This document shows positions 47,560-55,850 of a DNA stretch of 64,000 nt, piece by piece. The DNA lies in the NCBI RefSeq assembly GCF_042653925.1, contig NZ_JBHSFQ010000008.1, positions 1-64,000 on the forward strand, written 5' to 3'. Position 1 is the stretch's first letter. The number at the start of each line of letters is the position of its first letter. The stretch is from Nocardiopsis_B mangrovi. Its GTDB lineage: Bacteria > Actinomycetota > Actinomycetes > Streptosporangiales > Streptosporangiaceae. Below the pieces are notes generated by a model. That model made no database searches. It had not been told where the DNA came from and saw nothing but the letters and a program-made list of their open reading frames with translations. The position numbers and the translations under genes are program-made.

Positions 47560-48003
47560 ATGCGTACCAGCGGAACCCATGAGGAGCACACCCGGGCGGA
47601 GGACCTCGCCGCAGCAGTGCCCGGCGTGCTCGAAGCAGCCGTCGCCCCAGGCGAGGAAGGATTGGACGTCTTCGTCGTCGTACAGGCGCCCAAGGCCCTC
47701 TTAGAGGTCGGAGCGCACATCCGAAGGGCCGTGGCCCAAGAGATGGGTCTCATCGTTGCGAGGGTCCACTACATGGTCAGGCGGACGTCACCGTTCCCGC
47801 ACCGCTCGATGGGTCTCATCGTTGCGAGGGTCCACTACCCGCCCGCTCTGCCCCGATCGCCGCAGGGAGACCTCGACCGCACCCGCCTGACGGACCCTGG
47901 ATGGCGCACCTCACAGGAGGCCGCAGCTCTTTTCCCGACAGGCGGTTCCGGGTCCGACATCCCCGGATCACCCGGGATCCGCCCCACCCCGAGAGCCCAG
48001 TGA
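47560..48003 (+). CDS. Small Asp23/Gls24-like protein with internal duplication, 147 aa
   Basis: ATG 47560 has a GAGGAG site. LLEVGAHIRRAVAQEMGLIV is similar to the terminal helix of Asp23/Gls24 (alkaline-shock) proteins, preceded by the strand GLDVFVVVQA. A 31-bp exact repeat (47742-47772 and 47808-47838, period 66 bp) duplicates MGLIVARVHY in frame. After the second copy the sequence is proline-rich and looks unconstrained, so the natural protein may have ended near residue 70-75 and the rest may be decayed. Family assignment is tentative. Confidence 0.5.
   Translation: MRTSGTHEEHTRAEDLAAAVPGVLEAAVAPGEEGLDVFVVVQAPKALLEVGAHIRRAVAQEMGLIVARVHYMVRRTSPFPHRSMGLIVARVHYPPALPRSPQGDLDRTRLTDPGWRTSQEAAALFPTGGSGSDIPGSPGIRPTPRAQ
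47742..47838 (+). repeat. Pair of 31-bp direct repeats
   Basis: Identical 31-mers at 47742-47772 and 47808-47838, both encoding MGLIVARVHY in the same frame. The period of 66 bp keeps the ORF open. Confidence 0.9.
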
Positions 48004-48722
48004 CGCATGCCTGAGGTCCCGCCCCAAAGCCCCGGGACCGCAAAGCCAAGGTCTCTCTCGCGGATTCGATGGTGACGGATCGTCGGATCCTGTCACAATG
48101 AGCATCCGGCGACCCGCCCCGATGGCTGCGGTTCGCCTCGTTGCTCAACGGTGAGAGCTTCCGCTCACAGCGTGCGACCGCGCCTCGCGCCGCCGACCTG
48201 GCAGTTCTTCGCGTGAGGATCCGGTTTCACGGGACTCGAACCCGTTGAGACCTCCGAAAACGTGACCGAGCGGGATCCACGTGTCTCCTCACCACCCGGC
48301 CCCAGTCGTGCACGTGTGCGGCTGGGGCCGGGGCCTCGCTTCGGAAGGCGGGGCCGACGGTTGTGAGGCCTGTCGTCCCGGCGCGTGTGATGAAACGCCG
48401 GGCCGGCGATTTCTCTCCTGTCCACCTGTTCCACGGTGGCTACCAGCGCTATGCCGGGGCCACCGCCCGTGCCCTCGAAGCCCGGCGACCCAAGGGCACG
48501 GACCTGGCGGCCCGCTCCCGCGAGGACCCGGACGCGGTGGCCGCCGAGCTCGACTCCCGGCCACACGAGGAGCTCGGCCGGTCACTCCCCGGCCGAGCTC
48601 CTCGCCAAGCTGCTCGCCGCAACCGGCTGGCCTCACGTGATGCGACGATTCCTCGAATTCACCATTCCAGAACGGGGGCTCGGGGTGCGGTGCCTTCGGT
48701 CGCGTGAGTCGGTGGGACGGGC
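48004..48722. other. 719-bp gap with decayed sequence
   Basis: No gene that I can support. It contains a T-arm-like GGGACTCGAACCC (near 48231, complement) without the rest of a tRNA, and an open frame at 48363-48707 (114 codons) that lacks a good ribosome site and ends in the hairpin listed separately. The tract looks like degraded mobile or gene-remnant DNA. Confidence 0.4.
48566..48604. terminator. Perfect 15-bp stem hairpin
   Basis: Arms CGAGGAGCTCGGCCG (48566-48580) and CGGCCGAGCTCCTCG (48590-48604) with a nine-base loop. It lies about 120 bp beyond the stop of the leftward TetR gene and could terminate it. Confidence 0.65.
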
Positions 48723-49331
48723 TCAGCGCGGGGCGGCCCCGCCCGCCGCGGTGAGGATCGAGGTGAACGCGGCCGCCAGGGACGCCGCGACGGTCTCGGC
48801 CTCTCCGAGGTAGCCGTTCACCATCGCGCCGTCGCGCAGGATCATCAGCTGCCTCGCGGCGGCGTCCATGTCCTCCACGCCCGCCTCCGCCGCGATGCCG
48901 GCGAACTCGCCGAGCATCCACGCGCGGTGCGCGTCGACCGTCGCGCGCACCGGGTCCGCCGGGTCGGAGAACTCCGCCGCCGCGTTGATGAACGCGCACC
49001 CCCGGAACCCCGGGCTGCAGCTTGCCGCTCCGATGTCGGTCGCCAGTGCGCGCAGCGACTCCACCGGGTCGCCCTCGCGGCGCGTGCCCGCCAGCCACTC
49101 CCGCTCCGCGGCGGCCTGCTCCTCCAGGTACGCGACCACGAGATCGCCCTTGGTCCGGAAGTGCCGGTAGAAGGTGACCTTCGTGATCCCGACCTGCTCG
49201 ATGATGCGGTCGGCGCTCGTCGCGCGGATGCCCTGGGCGTAGAAGAACTCGTTCGCGGCGGCGAGGATGCGCGCTCTCGTCACTGATCCCGACGGCTTGC
49301 GCTTCACCGGTTCGGTGATATCGGCGTGCAT
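48723..49331 (-). CDS. TetR-family regulator, 202 aa
   Basis: HTH: RARILAAANEFFYAQGIRAT, SADRIIEQVGITKVTFYRHF, then RTKGDLVVAYLEEQ. The C-terminal part with CSPGFRGCAFINAAAEF resembles regulators such as those of the YxaF/AcrR subgroup. AGGAGC site 9 bases before ATG. Divergent from the ohr remnant and the 49867-51854 genes across a 114-bp region that contains an ATGTAGA/TCTACAT dyad, so it probably represses that operon and itself. Confidence 0.9.
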   Translation of the reverse strand: MHADITEPVKRKPSGSVTRARILAAANEFFYAQGIRATSADRIIEQVGITKVTFYRHFRTKGDLVVAYLEEQAAAEREWLAGTRREGDPVESLRALATDIGAASCSPGFRGCAFINAAAEFSDPADPVRATVDAHRAWMLGEFAGIAAEAGVEDMDAAARQLMILRDGAMVNGYLGEAETVAASLAAAFTSILTAAGGAAPR

Positions 49332-49394
49332 GTCGCGTGCTCCTGTTCTGGTCCGGCCGGTTGCGCCGGCGCTGCGAGCAGTCTAGAGTCCTCG

Positions 49395-49420
49395 ATGTAG
49401 ACGAACTAGTAACTCTACAT
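49395..49420. promoter_or_regulatory. TetR operator dyad between divergent genes
   Basis: ATGTAGA (49395-49401) and TCTACAT (49414-49420) flank a central ACTAGT palindrome. The 26-bp dyad lies between the TetR gene (48723-49331) and the start at 49445. Confidence 0.75.
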
Positions 49421-49444
49421 TGAAGCGGCCGAGGAGGAACAACC

Positions 49445-49870
49445 ATGTCCGCAACCCTGTACACCGCCGCCGCGACCTCCACCGGCGACGGCCTGCGCGA
49501 CGTCACCCTCGCCGTCCCGGCCGCCATGGGCGGATCCGGCGGGGCGACCAACCCCGGCAGCTGTTCCCCGCCGGGGGTCGTCGTGCTTCCGCTCGGCGCT
49601 CGAGCTCGTGGCGGCGCGCCGCAACGCGCCCCTGGAGGACTCCGCCGTCACCGCCGAGGTCCCGGTCGTCCCCACGGAGGGCGGCGGCTCCGCGCTGAAC
49701 GCCGCGCTGCGCGTGCGCGTCGGGAACGGGACCGCCCGGGAGACCGCCCAGGATCTCGCCCGCCGCGGCCCACGAGGTGCCCCTACCCGGCCGCCACCCG
49801 CGGCAACGTGCCGCCACCGCCGCTTGACCTATACCCCCACCCCCACTCCCACAGAGGAGAGACATCATGA
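49445..49870 (+). pseudogene. ohr: ohr (organic hydroperoxide resistance) gene scrambled by compensating frameshifts
   Basis: N-terminus LYTAAATSTGDG and AVPAAMGGSGGATNP match Ohr peroxiredoxins. The homologous frame then slips: RQLFPAGG is one phase away, CFRSALELVAARRNAPLEDS and AVTAEVPVVPTEGGGSALNA another, AHE a third, and CPYPAATRGNV returns to the original phase. At least four indels (two deletions, then two insertions) sum to zero, so the frame stays open through to the next gene, but residues about 38-110 are nonsense and the first catalytic Cys is lost. Either a pseudogene or a run of assembly errors. Confidence 0.85.
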
Positions 49871-50436
49871 CCGTGTCCGATACGACGGCGCCGACGCAGT
49901 TCGGCCAGGCGCTGCGCCGCCTGTACTTCATCCGCTTCGCCTTCGCCGCCGCCTGGGCGGCGCTCATGCTCGCGACCGCGGGCGCCCAGGGGCCGGTGCT
50001 CACCGCCCTCCTGGTCGTCTACCCGCTCTTCGACGCCGCCGCCGTCCTGTGGCAGCTGCGGTCCCGGCACCGCGCGCCCGGCGCGCCGCAGGCCGCCGAG
50101 TGGGTCAACGTGGTGGTCAGCGTGGCCGTGGCCGTCGCGCTCGGCTGGGCGTCCACGGCGTCCCCCGCCACCGCCCTCGCGGTCTGGGGCGTCTGGGCCG
50201 TGGGCTCGGGCATCCCCCAGCTCGTCGCCGCCGTCCGGCAGTGGCGCTCCGGCGGCCAGGTGCCGCAGATCCTCAGCGGCGGTATCTCCGTCCTGGCCGG
50301 CGGCGCCTTCCTGGCCCAAGGGCTCCAGGGCTCCGGCGACATCGCGGGGGTCGGCGGCTACGCTGCCGTCGGTGGCGTCTTCTTCCTGATCTCCGCCATC
50401 CGTCTGAGCATCCTGCTGCGAAAGAAGGCGTCATGA
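49867..50436 (+). CDS. DUF308-like membrane protein, 189 aa
   Basis: Five to six hydrophobic segments (FAFAAAWAALMLATAG, LTALLVVYPLFDAAAVLW, WVNVVVSVAVAVALGW, ALAVWGVWAVGSGIPQL, ISVLAGGAFLAQGL, AAVGGVFFLISAIRLSI) and a short Lys-rich C-terminus, as in DUF308/HdeD-like small membrane proteins. A GAGGAGAG site precedes ATG. It overlaps the ohr frame by four bases at one end and the reductase gene by ATGA at the other, indicating one coupled operon under the divergent TetR. Confidence 0.8.
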   Translation: MTVSDTTAPTQFGQALRRLYFIRFAFAAAWAALMLATAGAQGPVLTALLVVYPLFDAAAVLWQLRSRHRAPGAPQAAEWVNVVVSVAVAVALGWASTASPATALAVWGVWAVGSGIPQLVAAVRQWRSGGQVPQILSGGISVLAGGAFLAQGLQGSGDIAGVGGYAAVGGVFFLISAIRLSILLRKKAS

Positions 50437-51854
50437 CCGGCACCGGTGAGCACGGGACCGACTACGACCTGATCGTCGTGGGCGCGGGCCCGGTCGGCGA
50501 GAACGTCGCCGACTACGCGGCCAGGCGCGGGGTCCGCGTGGCGATCGTCGAATCCGAACTCGTCGGCGGCGAGTGCTCCTACTGGGCGTGCATGCCCTCC
50601 AAGGCGCTGCTGCGCAGCGGCCACGCGGTCCGGGCGGCCCGCAGGCTGGCCGGGGCCCGGGAGGCGCTCGGCGGCCCCGTCGACGCCGCCGCCGTCCTGG
50701 CCCGGCGGTCCTCATTCGCGAGCCACTGGAAGGACGACGGCCAGGTCGACTGGCTCGCTTCGGCGGGCATCGACCTCATCCGCGGCCGCGGCCGCGTCAG
50801 CGGGCCCGGGAAGGTACGGGTCGGCGACCGCGTCCACACGGCGCGGGCGGTCGCCCTGGCCACGGGCTCCGTCCCAGTCCTGCCCCCGATCCCCGGCCTC
50901 GCCGCCGCGAAGCCCTGGGGCACCCGCGAGGCGACCTCCACCGACCGCGTCCCACCCCGGCTGGTCATCATCGGCGGCGGGGTGGCGGGCACCGAGCTGG
51001 CGTTCGCGTTCTCCTCGCTGGGCTCGCGCGTGACCCTGCTGTCCAACGCGGGGCTGCTCCCCCGCGAGGAGCCCTTCGCGGGGGAGCACGTCGCCGCCTC
51101 CCTGGCCGGGGAGGGCGTGGACGTGCGCTTGGGCGTCACGCCGGTACGGGTGGACCGCGACGCCGACGGGATCGCCTCGGTCGTCCTGGACGACGGCACC
51201 GCGTTCGCCGCGGAGGAGCTGCTGGTGTCCACCGGGCGCCGCCCGAACACCGGCGACCTCGGCCTGGAGGCGGTCGGCCTCGACCCGGCCGCGGGAGTGG
51301 CCGTGGACGACACGATGCTCGTGGACGGCACCGACTGGCTCTACGCCGTGGGCGACGTGAACGGCCGCGCCCTCCTCACCCACCAGGGCAAGTACCAGGC
51401 GCGCGCCGCGGGCGAGGCGATCGCGGCGCGGCTGCGCGCAACGCCGCTCGCCGACGGCCCGTGGGGCGCGCACGCCGCGACGGCCGACCACCTGGCGGTG
51501 CCCCGCGTCGTGTTCTCCGACCCGGAGGTCGCCGCCGTCGGGCTCTCCGAGGCCGACGCCCGCGACAGGGGGCTGGACGTCCGGGCGGTCGAGTACGACC
51601 TCGGGTCGGTCGCGGGGGCCGTGCTCCACGCCGACGGGTATACCGGGCGCGCCAAGATCGTCGTCGACGAGGGCCGGGGCGTGCTCGTCGGCGCGACGTT
51701 CGTAGGCCAGGACGTGGCCGAGCTGGTGCATGCGGCGACGGTCGCGATCGTCGGCGAGGTGGCGGTCGACCGGCTCTGGCACGCGGTCCCCGCCTACCCC
51801 ACCACCAGCGAGGTGTGGCTGCGGCTCCTGGAGGAGTACGGCCGACCGGCCTGA
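50433..51854 (+). CDS. Class I pyridine-nucleotide-disulfide oxidoreductase, 473 aa
   Basis: FAD motif LIVVGAGPVGENVADYAARR, redox pair C-x4-C in GGECSYWACMPSKALLRS, NAD(P) motif LVIIGGGVAGTELAFAFSSL, second FAD site WLYAVGDVNGRALLTHQGKY and the C-terminal active-site His-x4-Glu in HAVPAYPTTSEVW. All residues for a dimeric disulfide reductase are present (glutathione/mycothione reductase, lipoamide dehydrogenase or MerA fold). The substrate is unknown; linkage to an ohr gene suggests peroxide defence. Start overlaps the membrane gene by ATGA. Confidence 0.93.
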   Translation: MTGTGEHGTDYDLIVVGAGPVGENVADYAARRGVRVAIVESELVGGECSYWACMPSKALLRSGHAVRAARRLAGAREALGGPVDAAAVLARRSSFASHWKDDGQVDWLASAGIDLIRGRGRVSGPGKVRVGDRVHTARAVALATGSVPVLPPIPGLAAAKPWGTREATSTDRVPPRLVIIGGGVAGTELAFAFSSLGSRVTLLSNAGLLPREEPFAGEHVAASLAGEGVDVRLGVTPVRVDRDADGIASVVLDDGTAFAAEELLVSTGRRPNTGDLGLEAVGLDPAAGVAVDDTMLVDGTDWLYAVGDVNGRALLTHQGKYQARAAGEAIAARLRATPLADGPWGAHAATADHLAVPRVVFSDPEVAAVGLSEADARDRGLDVRAVEYDLGSVAGAVLHADGYTGRAKIVVDEGRGVLVGATFVGQDVAELVHAATVAIVGEVAVDRLWHAVPAYPTTSEVWLRLLEEYGRPA

Positions 51855-51870
51855 CACCGGTGCGCGGCGC

Positions 51871-51912
51871 GCGAGGGGGCTCCCGGGCGGCATCGCCTGG
51901 GAGCCCCCTCGC
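51871..51912. terminator. Strong intrinsic hairpin after the reductase gene
   Basis: Arms GCGAGGGGGCTCCC and GGGAGCCCCCTCGC with a 14-base loop, starting 16 bp after the stop codon at 51854. Confidence 0.85.
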
Positions 51913-52126
51913 CGCGCCGTCTCGTGCGCCGCGGGCCACGGCTGGATCTGATCCGGCACCCGCGCCCGCAGGGAGCGGGTGCCTGGTCCTCCGGGAAGCC
52001 CTATTCAGAAAAAGCGGCAACGGTGTTGTGGAGCCGTGCCGGAGCCGGTGCGGACCGCCGCCTGCGCTTGGGAGGTCACCGGCCACCGCAGCACGACCAC
52101 ACCCGGCGAACGGCTCCTGCCAGAGA

Positions 52127-52789
52127 CTAGCCGTCGCTCCGTGACTCCTCGGCGGCCTCAGGATCTTTCGCCGCTCCCCCGACGGACTTTCCGGAAGGCG
52201 GATAAGCGTCGCGCAGACGGCGCATGGTCGCCGTCACGACGGAACGGACATCCGTCTCGTGCAACGGGGCGGAGAACAGCGCCGAACTCAACGAGAAGCC
52301 CTCGATCAGGGCGAACAGCAGGAGCGCCTCGCGGTGCAGCGCCTCCTCGTCGATAGCGCGGTCGGCCAGCGCCTCGCGCAGCAGCGAGCGGACCACCTCT
52401 GCGCCCGCGAGGGACGTCGCGGCGATGTCGGCCGCGAGCTCCGGGTCCGTGCGCGCCATGACGCGGTATTCGACGAGGGCGATGTTCTCCCGGCGCTCCT
52501 GCTCGCTGGTCGGCGCGGCGAAGGTGATCACATCCGCGATCCGTGCCACCGGGTCGTCGGACATCGTCGCCTCGCGGCGCGCGACGCGCTGCGTGAGGAC
52601 GCCCAGCGTGAAGCGCATGACCTCGCGGACGGTGTCGCCGAAGTAGTGTCGGATGCTCCCGATGGCCAGGCCGGTTCGTGCGGCGATCCGGGCGAGGGTC
52701 ACCGAGCGGATCCCATGCGCGGCGATCTCGTCGATCACGGCGTCGGCGACCTGCTCTCGGCGGACATCCGGGTCGACTCTCTTAGGCAT
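52127..52789 (-). CDS. TetR-family regulator, 220 aa
   Basis: HTH: REQVADAVIDEIAAHGIRSV, TLARIAARTGLAIGSIRHYF. The C-terminal region follows the BetI-like C6 type (ALVEYRVMARTDPELAADIA; RSLLREALADRAIDEEALHR). Likely leaderless or weakly translated: no good ribosome site, TAGGAT lies eight bases before ATG. Two tandem palindromes upstream (52811 and 52834) suggest control of itself and of the divergent region at 52903. Confidence 0.88.
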   Translation of the reverse strand: MPKRVDPDVRREQVADAVIDEIAAHGIRSVTLARIAARTGLAIGSIRHYFGDTVREVMRFTLGVLTQRVARREATMSDDPVARIADVITFAAPTSEQERRENIALVEYRVMARTDPELAADIAATSLAGAEVVRSLLREALADRAIDEEALHREALLLFALIEGFSLSSALFSAPLHETDVRSVVTATMRRLRDAYPPSGKSVGGAAKDPEAAEESRSDG

Positions 52790-52810
52790 GACACCATCCT
52801 AGACATTTTT

Positions 52811-52849
52811 TGGCATGCCCGTGCTATTTTATTTAGCATGAGAATGCTA
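52811..52849. promoter_or_regulatory. Tandem palindromic operators
   Basis: TAGCAT-GAGA-ATGCTA (52834-52849) is a perfect palindrome, and TGGCAT-GCCC-GTGCTA (52811-52826) is a slightly degraded copy, 23 bp apart centre to centre (about two helical turns). They lie in an AT-rich island between the TetR gene and the divergent 52903 start. Confidence 0.8.
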
Positions 52850-52902
52850 GATAGACCTCGTGGCGGTGCTCCGTCCCGTTACGATCCCGGACAGGGCGGG
52901 AC

Positions 52903-53400
52903 ATGAACGACCGGCACGCCCCCTGGACCGGTGCGGCGCGGAAGGATCCCCACTGTTTCGACGGGCTCGAAGGCCTCGACGGCGATGCGGAAGCGTGGTC
53001 GACGCCCGATCCGGAGCCGGGCTCGCCGTTGCCACCGTTCCGCCCCTCCCTCTCGCCGCAGCGCACACGATTCGCGATCGACCTTCCCGATGCGTCGACG
53101 GCGACGGTCGATATCGATCACATGTGGGGCCGGGCCTCGCTCTACCGGGACGACGGGCACGTGCAGACCTCCGACATGCCGGTCCCGTTCCCGCTCGGAT
53201 CGGACGGCATCGAGGTCGCCGCGAGCAGGTACGGGCAGCGGATTCACCTGATCAGCGCGGACGGCAGCCGGCGACGTCTCGATCCCGCTCCAGGGACGCC
53301 CGAGCACTGGCGCGCCCAACTCTCCCGCCGGCACCGGCTCCTGGATGCCGAGACCGAGGGGATCGAGAGCCGACATCCCCGCGCTGACCGGTCACGTCGC
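52903..53400 (+). pseudogene. 3'-truncated membrane-protein gene
   Basis: ATG 52903 with a good ribosome site begins a coherent coding sequence (MNDRHAPWTGAARKD, TVDIDHMWGRASLYRDDGHV, IEVAASRYGQRIHLISADGS, DPAPGTPEHWRAQLSRRH). I recall actinobacterial proteins of this N-terminus that continue with several membrane segments. Here the similarity ends near residue 150 and the frame runs on through 54249 as a shadow of the next gene, with no hydrophobic segment. The 3' part has evidently been lost. What remains probably has no function. Confidence 0.6.
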
Positions 53401-53494
53401 CGCCCTATCGGGCATCTCAGCGCCCCTGACCCGAGAACGATCCGTCAACCGCCGCGCCCTCGTACACGACCGTGGCCCGGCATAGGAGAAACGC

Positions 53495-55072
53495 ATGCGA
53501 TCACATCCTCGCCTCCCACATCGATCCCGACACCCCGAGACCGTGCTCGCCGCGTCCGCGGCGGCTGGTCTCCTCCTGCTCGCCGGATGCACGCCCGCTT
53601 CTCCCGCATCGAACTCCGGCGCGGATGCGGACCTCGGCGCCTACCTCGGGCAAGAGCTCGACTGGACCGGGTGCGAGGACACCGCGACGAGCGCGGCGGA
53701 CGCCGAGCTGTTCGCGAACCCGGCGCTCGAGTGCGCCTCGGTCGAGGTTCCGATCGACTACGACGAGCCGGAGGGCGAGAGGGCGCAGGTCGCGCTCCTG
53801 CGCCTCCCCGCGACAGGCGAGGCCGAGGGCTCGCTGCTGATCGACCCGGGCGGACCCGGAGGATCCGGCACCGGCTTCATCGCGTCCACCCTGCCGCTGT
53901 GGCAGGCGAGCCCCGTCGCCGAGCGCTTCGACATCGTCGGTTTCGACCCGCGCGGGATCGGGGCGTCGGCCCCCGCTCTCGACTGCTACACCGACGAGGA
54001 GTACGACGCGGGCGACGTGCCGCGGTTCGGCGCGGTGTACGAGGTCACGAGCGCCGAGGAGGCGGCCGAGCTCGCAGAGCGCTGCACCGACGGCTCCGGC
54101 GGCGTCGGGAACCTCGTCAACGCCGGGTCGACGAATGTCGTGCGCGACATGGACATCATGCGAGAGGTGCTCGGCGACGAGAAGCTCACCTACCTCGGCT
54201 ACAGCTACGGCTCCGAGCTCGGCGCCATGTACGCCGCGACCTACCCTGAGAAGGTCCGTGCGATCGTGCTCGACGGCGCCGTCGCACCCGACCTGACGGC
54301 GAGCGAGTTCCGCGTCTCCTCATTCGCCGGCCTGCAGGCACGGTTCGACGACCTCGCCGCACTCTGCGCGGAATCACCCGACTGCGTTCTCGGCCCCGAC
54401 CCCGCCGCTGCGAACGACCGCCTGCACGAGATCGTCCAGCCGCTCATCGAGACACCGGCGGCGACCGCCGGCGGCCGGGACGTGAGCGTCTGGGACGTCT
54501 ACCTCGGCATCAGCGGTGGACTGTACTCCGAAGCGAAATGGCCCGAGGTCATCTCCGCCCTGACCGCGCTCGAGGCAGGCAACGCCGACGAGATGCTCGC
54601 CCTGCGCGACGCGTTCTACGCCCGCACGGCGGACGGCGCCTACGGCATGGACTTCGACACGAACATCGCTGTGCGCTGCATGGACTCGCCCCGTCTGACG
54701 CCGGGGGAACAGACCGCGCTCGCACGCGAGATCGGGGAGGTCGCGCCGATGTTCGACCTCGACGTGTTCACGGCGGGCAACTACCACAGCGAATGCGAGG
54801 CGTGGCCCGCGCCGCCGACACGCGACGAGCCCTGGCTCGCCGATGTCGAAGGCCTCCCGGAGACGCTCGTCGTGTCGGTCACCGGCGATCCGGTCACGCC
54901 GCACGAGGGCGGCATCGCGATGGCGCGAGCTCTCGACGCAAGCCTGCTCACAGTCGACGGCAAGCAGCACGGCGCCTACCTCCTCGGCGGCAGCGAGTGC
55001 GTCGACGACGTGGTCGATGCGTATCTCCTCGACCTCGAATCCCCGCCCACCGACGCCCGTTGCAGCCTGTGA
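53495..55072 (+). CDS. Secreted lipoprotein alpha/beta-hydrolase (TAP/SlpD-like peptidase), 525 aa
   Basis: Signal peptide with lipobox: TVLAASAAAGLLLLAGC, Cys at residue 30. Oxyanion-region GGPGGSGTGFI, then the nucleophile elbow YLGYSYGSELGAMYAATYPE (Ser in GYSYG), and the TAP-like C-terminal domain with ETLVVSVTGDPVTPHEGGIA (Asp) and DGKQHGAYLLGGSECVDDV (His). It resembles Streptomyces tripeptidyl aminopeptidases SlpD/SlpE. AGGAG site six bases before ATG. Exported and anchored to the membrane; cleaves peptides from N-termini by family knowledge. Confidence 0.93.
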   Translation: MRSHPRLPHRSRHPETVLAASAAAGLLLLAGCTPASPASNSGADADLGAYLGQELDWTGCEDTATSAADAELFANPALECASVEVPIDYDEPEGERAQVALLRLPATGEAEGSLLIDPGGPGGSGTGFIASTLPLWQASPVAERFDIVGFDPRGIGASAPALDCYTDEEYDAGDVPRFGAVYEVTSAEEAAELAERCTDGSGGVGNLVNAGSTNVVRDMDIMREVLGDEKLTYLGYSYGSELGAMYAATYPEKVRAIVLDGAVAPDLTASEFRVSSFAGLQARFDDLAALCAESPDCVLGPDPAAANDRLHEIVQPLIETPAATAGGRDVSVWDVYLGISGGLYSEAKWPEVISALTALEAGNADEMLALRDAFYARTADGAYGMDFDTNIAVRCMDSPRLTPGEQTALAREIGEVAPMFDLDVFTAGNYHSECEAWPAPPTRDEPWLADVEGLPETLVVSVTGDPVTPHEGGIAMARALDASLLTVDGKQHGAYLLGGSECVDDVVDAYLLDLESPPTDARCSL

Positions 55073-55129
55073 CGCGCTCGACTCCGGCATGGCCGCCCCG
55101 GTGCCGACGACTCGCGGGGCCCGCTTCCC

Positions 55130-55560
55130 TTGCTGGTCGGCATGTTCGGGTCGGCCACCCTGTCTGCGGTCATCCTGAACAAGGCGATGAGCGCGGTCGT
55201 GGTCCTGTTCGCCTGCCTGCCCGTCTGACGGCCGTGCCCGTCTCGGAGCTGGCCCGCGCGCTGGCCGGTGGCGGTCAACCTGCTGGCCGGAGCCTGCTGA
55301 GTGCCTGGGTCGGGGAGTCCTGGACGGTACGCATGCGCAACTTCACCCTGTACAAGGTCCTGGTGGAGTTGATGGTCCTCATCGCCGTCACCCTGGTGGC
55401 CACCCACACCCCCACCCTGGGAACCCCTCTCCTTGCCCGCGTGGGAGCTGCTGATCTCCATGAACGTGCTGCTGTTCGCCGTGGACATCAAGATGGCGGG
55501 GCCCCTATCCCTGTCGTTGCTGGTGTCGCTGCCGGCCATGCTGTGGGGTGGTGGGCTCGG
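55130..55560 (+). pseudogene. Remnant of a TauE/SafE (TSUP) transporter
   Basis: Fragments in different frames match TSUP permeases in order: FGSATLSAVILNKAMSAVVV, then AGRSLLSAWVGESWTVRMRN and VLIAVTLVATHTPTLGT in another frame, then ELLISMNVLLFAVDIKMAGP and LSLLVSLPAML in a third. The order is shuffled relative to intact members (the DIK block normally lies in the second half). Stops and frameshifts interrupt every piece. No intact start. Confidence 0.7.
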
Positions 55561-55709
55561 TCATCCACGCCCTTGTGAGTGGGCTTCTACTCAGGGTGGC
55601 CGGATCGCTGTAACCGCCCTACCGGTGGCCGAGACCGGCCGGTTCCCCTGACACGGTGGACCGGCCGGTTACCGTACCCGTGACAGGTACCCCTAGCAGG
55701 GAGACCACC

Positions 55710-55850
55710 ATGGGCAAGCACGATAAACCCGACACACCACCCGACACCGGGCGCGGCGGCGACAGCGACGGCCAGCAGGGCACCAAACACGGCTCGGAAG
55801 GCATCCCACCGCAGAGCGGTGACGGGCAAGGCGGGACCCCGTCGACGTGA
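55710..55850 (+). CDS. Small Asp/Gly-rich peptide, candidate RiPP precursor, 46 aa
   Basis: ATG 55710 follows AGGGAG. The peptide begins MGKHDKPDTPPDTGRGGDSD and ends in GDGQGGTPST; it has six Asp, two in Asp-Gly pairs, no Cys and few hydrophobic residues. Its stop overlaps the start of the PIMT-like gene (GTGA), so the two are translationally coupled. Known graspetide and imiditide precursors are small, polar, Asp-containing peptides encoded beside a PIMT homologue; MGKH recalls the C-terminal part of ATP-grasp-associated precursors. No ATP-grasp or lanthipeptide synthetase is nearby. RiPP identity is inference. Confidence 0.6.
   Translation: MGKHDKPDTPPDTGRGGDSDGQQGTKHGSEGIPPQSGDGQGGTPST

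Noticed and set aside
48220..48260. tRNA-like T-arm (GGGTTCGAGTCCC on the minus strand)
   Set aside because: A five-base T-stem and loop are present, but no matching acceptor, D-arm or anticodon arm can be folded from the flanks. It may be a chance match or a worn integration-site remnant.
48363..48707. ORF of 114 codons in the 48.0-48.7 kb gap
   Set aside because: No good ribosome site, no recognisable domain, and its 3' part coincides with a perfect terminator-like hairpin.
53400..54249. Continuation of the 52903 frame into the hydrolase gene, giving a 448-codon ORF
   Set aside because: After about residue 150 it becomes Arg-rich shadow sequence of the lipoprotein hydrolase, which has a signal peptide, catalytic motifs and its own ribosome site.
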